Positions 1-4,844 of a stretch of DNA of 7,642 bases are shown piece after piece. Source of the stretch: JADDRA01 sp035553895 (GTDB lineage Bacteria; Actinomycetota; Acidimicrobiia; Acidimicrobiales; CADCSY01); assembly GCA_035553895.1 (NCBI GenBank), contig DATMJI010000214.1, forward strand, positions 1 to 7,642. The letters run 5' to 3'. The translations under genes and the position numbers were made by a program. The notes beneath the pieces were generated by a model that ran no database searches, had not been told where the DNA came from, and saw only the letters and a list, made by a program, of their open reading frames with translations. Position 1 is the stretch's first letter; each line of letters opens with the position of its first letter.

Positions 1-433
1 GGTGCCGACAACTCAGCAGGTCCCCGAGGGCAACCTGCCACGCCCCAGATCGAAAGTTGAGGCGCTGGCTCTGCTGAACGGCACAGCCGGCTCCAAATCC
101 CGGGCCGACGGCGAGCACCGAAGGTCATCGGTGTTTCCAGGGTTAGGTGTCGCTGCCTTCGGTCAACCAACATCCAAACCGTGCCGCTGTCCCCCCAGCG
201 GGAAGCTTTAGTCGTACGAGGCCGCCCCTAGCGCGTCACAGGCGTACCCACTGCCCAGCTGTGCTCAGCGATCGCGGCTGGGACATGGCGCAGCAGTCTG
301 TGTGGAAGACGCCTTGCTCGTCCTCATCTTCGCCGACTCGGAGCCGTTCATCCGGCGTTGACACGGACGTCGCTGGCCGGAAACCGACCAGGCATAGGTT
401 GTGCCAAGCGGAGCTCACCGAACGGAGGTCGAC
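1..433. other. non-coding or unrecognised stretch upstream of mgsA
   Basis: No reading frame here gives a recognisable protein. The longest is a 69-codon frame at 2-211 on the plus strand with mixed codon use, which could be chance or the end of a gene from outside the window. Besides the stem-loop at 16-38 there is an 8-bp inverted repeat, ACCGAAGG (117-124) and CCTTCGGT (156-163), with a 31-nt loop. The last part must hold the promoter and leader of mgsA, but no convincing -35/-10 pair with normal spacing was found. Confidence 0.4.
16..38. other. stem-loop near left edge
   Basis: GCAGGT (16-21) pairs with ACCTGC (33-38). An inner CCC (22-24) pairs with GGG (28-30) around a CGA loop, with a two-base bulge, giving about nine pairs. 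There is no T-tract on either side. It could be the terminator of a gene ending left of the window, but no such gene is visible, so only the structure is claimed. Confidence 0.3.
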
Positions 434-874
434 GTGCGGCATACCTTCAAGCGCATCGCTCTTATCGCCCATGACAACAAGAAGCCGGACCTCGCCGAGT
501 GGGCCTTGTTCAACCGAGAGTTTCTGGCCGCCCACGAACTGGTGGCGACGGGAACCACTGGAATGGTGCTGGAGGAGCAGCTGGGGCTCAAGGTCGTCCG
601 GGTTCGCAGCGGTCCGCTGGGTGGCGACCAACAAATCGGGGCGATGATCGCCGAGGGGCGCGTCGACCTCCTGGTGTTCTTCGCCGACCCCCTTCAACCC
701 ATGCCTCACGACCCTGACGTCAAGGCGCTGCTACGCCTGGCCATGGTGTGGAACATCCCGGTCGCGTGCAACCGAGCATCGGCGGACTTCATCGTGTCAT
801 CCAGCTTGATGTCGGGGACCTACCAGCCGTTCCTGCCATCGTACGATCCGACGGACCCGATTCCGGTGCTCTGA
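434..874 (+). CDS. mgsA: methylglyoxal synthase
   Basis: This 146-residue protein converts dihydroxyacetone phosphate to methylglyoxal plus phosphate in the cytosol, the phosphate-releasing bypass of lower glycolysis. It aligns end to end with E. coli MgsA from memory, sharing the blocks ATGTTG, SGPxGGDQQ, FFxDPL and PHDPDVKALLRLAxVWNIPVA. The catalytic and phosphate-binding positions are present: His13 in IAHD, Asp65 in GGDQQ, Asp85 in FFADPL, and His92 and Asp95 in PHDPD. Length is normal for the family (about 150). The start chosen is GTG 434, because GGAGG (424-428) lies five bases ahead of it. A GTG at 401 would add 11 residues outside the family alignment and has no such site. The gene stands alone on its strand and converges with the ACT-domain gene, with 10 bp between stops. 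The family call is very secure; allosteric control by phosphate is known for the family and not visible here. Confidence 0.97.
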   Translation: MRHTFKRIALIAHDNKKPDLAEWALFNREFLAAHELVATGTTGMVLEEQLGLKVVRVRSGPLGGDQQIGAMIAEGRVDLLVFFADPLQPMPHDPDVKALLRLAMVWNIPVACNRASADFIVSSSLMSGTYQPFLPSYDPTDPIPVL

Positions 875-884
875 CGATCTCTCT

Positions 885-1544
885 TCAGACGCGAGCCAGC
901 GGCCGGGACACCTCGACCCACCGGGTGTCGGCAATGCGAGCGAGAACCACCAGCTGCCGTCGCTCCAGGGCTCGAAAGGGTCGTGCCGGTCGCCCCAACA
1001 CCAGTGACTGGCCGGCGGAGAGCAACGGCGCCCACGCCACTTCCCTCGGACCTGACTCCTGCCCTGCAAGTGACGGCGAGGACTGGATGCCGTCCACGAA
1101 CGCCTTCAGCCACAAGGCCGATGGTGTGGTTCCGGTGCTTGATCTGATGCACGTCTCGGCGTGGTCCACGAGCGCCGCCCACTGGGCCTGGAGATTGATC
1201 CCGCTGTGCTCGACGAGCCGGTCAAGCAGCTCCTGGGGATGGGTGGCCGTAACGAGCTCGGCGGCGGTTTCCACGCCGGCGATCGCCGGGTCCCGCCGAG
1301 ATTCGGGCGCCTGTCGGAGGTCCTCGACGTCGACGTCATCCACGGCTCTCACCTCTCGCACGAGAAGCTGCACGTATGACTCGTCGGGGAGCTCGACAAC
1401 CAGCTCGTCGATGACCCGTCCGGCGCCCCGTTCGAGGATGTCGATGCCGACGATCTCGCCTCCGGCCGCCCCGACCCGGGAGGCGACGATACCCAAGGCG
1501 CCAGGGCGGTCAGGGAGCCAGACCCTGAGGATGAATCGGGACAT
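885..1544 (-). CDS. ACT-domain protein with GAF-like C-terminal region
   Basis: This is a 219-residue soluble protein. Residues 3-80 form a recognisable ACT domain, the small-molecule (usually amino-acid) sensing fold: it opens on a beta strand (FILRVWL), then the LPDRPGAL turn (10-17), the helix IVASRVGAAGGEI and the GIDILER strand. An acidic stretch near 65-75 (VDDVDVEDL) links it to the rest. Residues about 95-219 are less familiar. The closing segment (WAPLLSAGQSLVLGRP, then PFRALERRQLVVLARIADTRW) resembles the end of a GAF domain, so an ACT plus GAF-like regulator is my reading; the second domain is inference. No catalytic or DNA-binding motif is visible. The ATG start has no Shine-Dalgarno, but TAGATT (1552-1557, reverse strand) lies 7 nt upstream, as in leaderless actinobacterial genes. 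It converges on mgsA and diverges from the DUF4032 gene. Its ligand and role are unknown. Confidence 0.85.
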   Translation of the reverse strand: MSRFILRVWLPDRPGALGIVASRVGAAGGEIVGIDILERGAGRVIDELVVELPDESYVQLLVREVRAVDDVDVEDLRQAPESRRDPAIAGVETAAELVTATHPQELLDRLVEHSGINLQAQWAALVDHAETCIRSSTGTTPSALWLKAFVDGIQSSPSLAGQESGPREVAWAPLLSAGQSLVLGRPARPFRALERRQLVVLARIADTRWVEVSRPLARV

Positions 1545-1551
1545 GGCGTCG

Positions 1552-1557
1552 AATCTA
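1552..1557 (-). promoter_or_regulatory. possible -10 box of a leaderless ACT-domain gene
   Basis: Read on the reverse strand this is TAGATT, fitting the actinobacterial TANNNT -10 consensus. Seven bases separate it from the ATG (A at 1544), which puts the expected transcription start at or one base before the start codon. No Shine-Dalgarno precedes that ATG. No good -35 is seen, so this is suggestive only. Confidence 0.35.
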
Positions 1558-1712
1558 CGTAGGCACCGTTGCCGCCCGATTTCCGCGGTGTGGCCTGCAG
1601 ATTACGAGGACCCACAGGGGCTCGACCGCGCCCCGTCAGTGTCGCCAGCCCGCCGGAAGAAGACCGTCCCGGCATCGACCACTGGCCGGCCTTGCCGGGC
1701 GTACCGACGACG

Positions 1713-1718
1713 TAGCGT
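1713..1718 (+). promoter_or_regulatory. possible -10 box of a leaderless DUF4032 gene
   Basis: TAGCGT fits TANNNT, and the GTG start at 1725 begins exactly seven bases after its last T, where transcription would be expected to start. There is no Shine-Dalgarno before the GTG. A weak -35 candidate, TTGCCG, lies at 1692-1697 with a 15-base spacer. The consensus is degenerate, so confidence is limited. Confidence 0.35.
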
Positions 1719-1724
1719 TTTGTT

Positions 1725-2312
1725 GTGAGTGCCCGCTTTCGCCTCGTCGGCGGCCGGGGGGAACCCGACTTCCTCGACCGGCCCTGGAACGTTCCCCTCG
1801 ACCGGTGGGACGACGAGCGCATGGTCCGCACTGGAGCGGGGGCTGTCCCGCCACATCGTCCGGTTCGTCGACTACGAGAGCCGGGTCCACGCCCTGAAGG
1901 AGACCGACCGGCGGCTGGCCGAGCGGGAGTACCGACTCCTTCGCCGGCTCGGGGACGAGGAGCTCGCCGTGATGGAAGCCGTCGGCGTGGTCACCGACCG
2001 GACCTCACCCGACGGCGAGGACCTTGGGGCCGTGCTGATCACCCGCTACCTGGACTTCGCCGTCCCCCCACCGGCACCTGTTCGGCAACCCGCAGGGCAC
2101 CAACATCGAGGACCGCCTGGTCGACGGATTGGTGCGGCTGGTCGGGCTTCACCTCCACGGGTTCGTGTGGGGCGACTGCCGTTTTCGAACATCCTGTTCC
2201 GCAGGGACGCCGGCGCCCTGTCCGCATACATCGTCGACGCCGAGACCGGGGAGCACCGACGGTCACCGATGGGCAGCGGGAGCACGACTTGGCGGTGGCG
2301 GTCGACGAGGGC
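1725..2312 (+). pseudogene. DUF4032 / lipopolysaccharide-kinase-like protein, frameshifted and 3'-truncated
   Basis: Pieced together across three frames, this encodes the N-terminal half of an actinobacterial DUF4032 protein (kinase-like fold, function not established). In order: FRLVGGRGEPDFLDRPWN and PLDRWDDERMV in the GTG 1725 frame; LERGLSRHIVRFV, HALKETDRRLAEREYRLLRR and ITRYLDF in the +1 frame; LFGNPQGTNIEDRLVDGL and LHLHGFVWGDCRF in the next; SNILFRRDAGALSAYIVDAETGE back in the second; and TDGQREHDLAVAV back in the first. WGDC..SNxLFRRD is the kinase-like catalytic-loop block of the family. Frame changes fall near 1826 (CC), 2064-2069 (C6), 2182-2185 (T4) and 2255-2262; single-base indels repair each. 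Similarity stops at about 2305-2312, roughly half the usual length of about 400 residues, and I see no C-terminal half elsewhere in the window. The truncation looks genuine, while the frame changes may be sequencing errors. Confidence 0.8.
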
Positions 2313-2327
2313 AACTGCAAGCCAAGA

Positions 2328-2364
2328 CGGCTTACCTGCGAGGCAAACTTTGCCTCACAAGCCG
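2328..2364. terminator. two-tier inverted repeat at the end of the integrase gene
   Basis: The outer arms CGGCTT (2328-2333) and AAGCCG (2359-2364) enclose the inner arms GAGGCAA (2340-2346) and TTGCCTC (2350-2356) around an ACT loop. That is 13 pairs with an asymmetric internal loop. It sits 15 bases past the integrase stop, so it could act as a U-less terminator for that gene. It also lies just beyond where DUF4032 similarity ends, so it may instead mark the element end or recombination junction. The structure is plain; the role is inferred. Confidence 0.45.
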
Positions 2365-2378
2365 TTCCCGACTACCCA

Positions 2379-3524
2379 TCAGGCCGTCGCCCGGTAGAAC
2401 CGCTCGAAGAGATCCCCGTCGGGGGAGATGTACAGGTCCTGGGTGACCCGCACGGTGGAGTGGCCGAGGAGCCGAGACACATCCTCGATACGCGCACCGG
2501 GCTGGGCCAGGGCCCAGGTGGCGAAGACGTGGCGCAGCGAGTGGAAGGTCCACGCCCAGCGCCCGTCCGGTGTGCGGGGCCACCCCGCAGCGGTGGCGGC
2601 CGGCTCGAAGGTGTTGCGCCGGTAGTTCGATCGCCGGGGCCAGCATCCCTTGGGCGAGGGGAACAGCAGCGCCTCGGGACCGATTTCTACGAGCCGGCGC
2701 TCGACCATAAGGGCCAGGTCCAAGCCGGTGGGTGTGCGGGCCGGGTACATGGTGGTGCGCCGGCGGCGGTTCTTGGGCGGCCGAGGGAAAGCTCGTGGCG
2801 GGTCTCGACGACCTGGCGGTCGACGGTGATGCATCGCCGAGCCGGGTTGACGCGATCAGCGCTGAGTGCTGCCATCAACGCCCCAGCGCAGCCCCGAGTA
2901 GGCGACCACCAGGACCTGCAGCTCACGCCACCACACCCCCGAGCGCTGCACCGTGGCCGCCGCCAGGGCGGCGGTGGCAGTGGCGGTGGGGATGTCCGCC
3001 TCCTGGATGAGTTGGCCGGTGGCGAAGTCCTCCCCTCGAGGCTGCCCCGCCGGCGGGCTCCAGTGAACCCCCCGCAACACGTCCTGGCGGGCCAGCAACA
3101 GGCCCTCCTCCAACCCGGCGGCCACCATGGCCGAACAGCACCGGCGCAGATGGGCGGCCACCGAGGCGGTGGTGGCCTGGGCCAGGACCTGCGCGAAGTG
3201 CACCCGGCTCAGGCGCCGCAGCTCCACGTGGGCGATGACCGGGGCCACGAAGCGGGCGCAGTAAGCCTCCTGCTCCTCGCGATGGCGGGCTGACCATGCT
3301 CTTCCTCGGACGGGTCGGCGGCTCTCGAGGTAGTGGGCCACCAGGGCGTCGCCCTCGGCCTGGGACCAGTCGGTGGGGCGGCCCTGGGCCAGGCGGGCCA
3401 CCAGGTCGCCGGCCTTGGCCAACACCTCGTCCCTGGAACTGGCGGTGGTCTCCCGGCGGCGGTCGGCCTCCATCCAGCGCAGGCGCCAGTAGCCGCCGGG
3501 AGCCGAGGGCGGGTAGGCCCGCAC
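2379..3524 (-). CDS. site-specific tyrosine recombinase (phage-type integrase), frameshifted
   Basis: After frame repair this is a roughly 380-residue integrase that would cut and rejoin DNA at an att site. Residues 1-65 look like an arm-binding N-terminal region (GYWRLRWMEADRRRETTASS). About 75-165 is the SAM-like core-binding domain, and the catalytic domain follows. Visible active-site elements are Arg213 (SGLRWG), a candidate beta-hairpin Lys in PKNRRRR, His and Arg in HSLRH, the second His in LLGHST, and the Tyr of TQDLYIS. The chain moves between frames near 2876-2884 (reverse-strand GGGG) and at 2775-2777 (CCC where CCCC would restore GRPKN). GTG 3524 is the first start in the N-terminal frame and lacks a clear ribosome site. 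An ATG at 3582 in another frame, reading TPRTHPPPASATPLTSLR, would join if one G of the 3524-3527 run were dropped, so the true N-terminus may be there. The stop is followed by the hairpin at 2328-2364. The catalytic set is complete, so activity cannot be excluded if the frame changes are base-calling errors. Confidence 0.85.
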
Positions 3525-3615
3525 CCCGCAGCGAAGTCAAGGGCGTGGCGGATGCCGGCGGGGGGTGGGTGCGCGGGGTCATGGGCAGTGGCCAAACGCC
3601 ACACCCTTGCCCAAC

Positions 3616-3635
3616 TGGGGGAAGCTTGGGGGAAG
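3616..3635. repeat. tandem 9-bp direct repeat, candidate integrase arm-type sites
   Basis: TGGGGGAAG occurs at 3616-3624 and again at 3627-3635. The two starts are 11 bases apart, about one helical turn, so both copies face the same side of the DNA. They lie about 70-90 bases from the broken tRNA and just ahead of the integrase, where arm-type binding sites of tyrosine integrases commonly sit. The repeat is certain; the binding role is inference. Confidence 0.45.
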
Positions 3636-3702
3636 AAGCCCCTGCCTCCTCGGGGGAGAGCGAAAACCTGCTGGTCAGGAGGCGTGGCGAGCGAACAGAA
3701 CA

Positions 3703-3746
3703 CCTTCTTGCAAAGCAGGTGCTCTAGCCAACTGAGCTACGTCCCC
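3703..3746 (-). tRNA. tRNA-Ala(UGC), 5' part only
   Basis: Read on the reverse strand from 3746: acceptor 5' strand GGGGACG, TA, D-arm GCTC-AGTTGGCTA-GAGC, A, then anticodon stem and loop CCTGC-TTTGCAA-GAAGG. The anticodon TGC is at 3712-3710, giving alanine. The anticodon stem has one mismatch (G opposite A, where the usual 3' strand would be GCAGG). Beyond 3703 there is no variable loop plus T-arm: TTCGCTC appears where a T-loop might be, but its flanks do not pair. CGCCTCC at 3683-3677 could pair 6 of 7 with the acceptor strand, but it is three bases out of register. No CCA-ended molecule of normal shape can be drawn, so the gene is probably non-functional. The break point beside an integrase suggests an att site in or near the anticodon arm. 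Confidence 0.75.
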
Positions 3747-3749
3747 TGG

Positions 3750-3779
3750 CCTGCGGCATGCTTCGAACGCACCCGCAGG
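3750..3779. other. stem-loop upstream of the tRNA fragment
   Basis: CCTGCGG (3750-3756) pairs with CCGCAGG (3773-3779) across a 16-base loop. It lies immediately 5' of the tRNA-Ala fragment and downstream of the hemerythrin gene. It may help end hemerythrin transcription or be part of the tRNA precursor; the sequence does not decide. Confidence 0.35.
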
Positions 3780-3881
3780 AGTGCTCACCCAGCCTAGAGG
3801 CGGAGCCGGCACGGCAGCGGCCTGCGCCGTTGCCATTCCAGCGGCTCCCCCCGACGATCGTGGATGGCCCACGTCGGCTCG

Positions 3882-3904
3882 CCGGCCTGTGAGCCGGAGG
3901 CCGG
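3882..3904 (-). terminator. terminator-like hairpin after the hemerythrin gene
   Basis: CCGGCCT (3882-3888) and AGGCCGG (3898-3904) form a perfect 7-bp stem with a 9-base loop, six bases past the TAG stop of the hemerythrin gene. There is no U-tract, which is common for high-GC actinobacterial terminators. Confidence 0.5.
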
Positions 3905-3910
3905 TACGGG

Positions 3911-4489
3911 CTACGAGTGGTCCCCCCGGGCCGCGTCCCTGAGCCGGTCGGCGACGCCCGCTGCCGCTCCGGCGACGGTGGCACCGAGTTTGGAATCCGG
4001 GGTGTGGGGATGAGGATGGGTGGGCGCCGCCTTCTCCGCCGTCTCCAGCTTCTCGCCCAGGTTGGCCAGCTGCTCGGCTGAGCAGTGCGTCCGGAGCTGG
4101 GGAAAGAGCGTGGACTCCTCCTCTGCCACGTGGGCCTCGACGTTGGTGAGGATGGTCGAGAACCGCTCGAAGACCGCACCGTCGGAGGGGTCCTCTCCGT
4201 CCACCTCGGAAAGTTGGTTTCGAACCTCAGCATGCTCCTCGAGGGCCTCGTCGGCCAGCTGGTCGCCGCCGGGGACGTGGTCGCGGATGGCCGGGTACAG
4301 GATCTGCAGCTCCACCGCATCGTGCTGGGACAACGACGTCACGATCTGTCGCCCGAGATCCCCTTGCAGCGTGTCGCCGCGGTGATGAGCCGCCTGCAGC
4401 TGCGACCACAGTTGCTCCACCTCCCGGTGCTCCCGGGTCAGGTGCTCGATCAGATCCGCCTTGGTGCCCGTCATGGCCTGGTCCGTCAT
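3911..4489 (-). CDS. hemerythrin-like HHE-domain protein
   Basis: This 192-residue cytosolic protein should bind a di-iron centre in a four-helix bundle. The hemerythrin ligand pattern is visible: His21 (TREHREVEQ), His56 and Glu60 (QHDAVE), His86 (EEHAEV), and His120 and Glu124 (HVAEEE), followed by the typical STLFPQL. Family roles include oxygen, nitric-oxide or peroxide handling and iron sensing; none can be chosen here. After the bundle come a His-Pro linker (His158, His160, His162 in THPHPHTP) and a short Ala-rich, probably helical tail. ATG 4489 is preferred because GGAGG (4496-4500) is six bases ahead of it. The ATG at 4495 touches that GGAGG directly and would only add two residues (Met-Asp). 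It is a single gene, with an unassigned 345-bp gap upstream and a terminator-like hairpin behind it. Confidence 0.92.
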   Translation of the reverse strand: MTDQAMTGTKADLIEHLTREHREVEQLWSQLQAAHHRGDTLQGDLGRQIVTSLSQHDAVELQILYPAIRDHVPGGDQLADEALEEHAEVRNQLSEVDGEDPSDGAVFERFSTILTNVEAHVAEEESTLFPQLRTHCSAEQLANLGEKLETAEKAAPTHPHPHTPDSKLGATVAGAAAGVADRLRDAARGDHS

Positions 4490-4500
4490 GTCCATCCTCC

Positions 4501-4840
4501 GCCGTTGGTCTCGTCGTCCGCCTTCGTCCGGTCCCTACCCGCCACCACCGACGATCATTGCCACCGGTCGCCGGCCTCCCTCTCGCCGGAGGAGGCACGC
4601 ACGCTGCGGATCTCGTCGTGGTCCCGTGTGCGTCTGGTCTCTGATCCCGTCGTGGCCGTTCACTCCCCCATGCCACCTACCCTCCCCCAGCGAGCCGAGG
4701 GATCGACCGGCCGCCGGACCGGTTGCCCCCGGCGATCGGGGGTAGGGACGCCCCGACCGAGGGGGCGCATCGCCCCAAGCGTCGGCGGAAGGGTGTATGA
4801 CCGGCGAGACGCGGAGCCGTTCCGGACCTGGGTGGCACCG
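4501..4840. other. intergenic gap between hemerythrin and methyltransferase genes
   Basis: This is a divergent region with no recognisable gene. It must hold both promoters, but I see no convincing -35/-10 pair. Near its right end are three adjacent short stem-loops: ACCGG/CCGGT (4706-4723), CCCCCG/CGGGGG with a GCGAT loop (4726-4742), and CGCCCC/GGGGCG (4749-4767). They would lie in the leader of the methyltransferase mRNA if transcription starts before them. Confidence 0.4.
4706..4767 (+). promoter_or_regulatory. cluster of three stem-loops ahead of the methyltransferase gene
   Basis: Three perfect short stems of five to six pairs with loops of 8, 5 and 7 bases follow one another within 62 bases. 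The middle one (4726-4742) is the strongest. They end 30 bases before the GTG at 4797-region ribosome site GGAAGG (4787-4792). They could form a leader structure or a terminator, but base composition this rich in G and C produces such stems readily. Confidence 0.25.
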
Positions 4841-4844
4841 GTGA
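4797..4844 (+). CDS. possible 15-codon leader ORF, or the true start of the methyltransferase
   Basis: ATG 4797 follows GGAAGG (4787-4792) by four bases, the best ribosome site in this stretch. It encodes MTGETRSRSGPGWHR and ends at TGA 4842-4844, overlapping a GTG at 4841 that is in the methyltransferase frame. Either it is a translationally coupled upstream ORF, or one indel has separated the real ATG from its gene, as seen for other genes in this window. Confidence 0.25.
   Translation: MTGETRSRSGPGWHR

Larger units (their letters stand above)
2313..3746. mobile_element. remnant of a tRNA-targeting integrative element
   Basis: The segment runs from the point where the DUF4032 gene is cut to a tRNA-Ala that loses its identity after the anticodon stem. 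Its only gene is a tyrosine recombinase transcribed away from the tRNA, which is the usual tRNA, att site, integrase order of integrative elements and prophages. A phased direct repeat resembling arm sites lies between tRNA and integrase, and a strong hairpin lies at the far end. No cargo, excisionase or replication gene is present, so this is either a deletion remnant or one end of an element joined to foreign flanks. I could not find a second copy of the tRNA core at the left boundary, so the ends are approximate. Confidence 0.45.

Noticed and set aside
2..211. 69-codon open frame at the left edge
   Set aside because: It gives no recognisable sequence, its codon use is mixed, and it has no ribosome site visible in the window. 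It may be chance or the tail of a gene from outside.
358..363. TTGACA upstream of mgsA as a -35 box
   Set aside because: No -10-like sequence lies 16-18 bases downstream. The nearest TANNNT (TAGGTT, 395-400) is 31 bases away, too far for one promoter.
748..1728. Long plus-strand frame of 326 codons
   Set aside because: It is antisense to the ACT-domain gene and overlaps mgsA. Its Ser/Arg/Thr-rich composition is typical of a shadow frame in high-GC DNA.
2311..2326. Sequence near TGCAAGC as a second att core matching the tRNA anticodon loop
   Set aside because: Only about seven bases match and they differ by one base in a T-run. That is too short to call a duplicated att core.
2313..3293. Plus-strand frame continuing through the integrase region
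   Set aside because: Beyond the DUF4032 similarity it is antisense to the integrase, with Gly/Arg/Pro-rich sequence and no family resemblance.
3644..3683. GCCTCCT/AGGAGGC inverted repeat as a terminator
   Set aside because: The 26-base loop and only seven pairs make a stable terminator unlikely. One arm also overlaps the candidate degenerate acceptor sequence.
4085..4840. Upstream extension of the methyltransferase frame to 4085
   Set aside because: It runs antisense through the hemerythrin gene, and that part has no family similarity, so it is only an open frame caused by GC richness.
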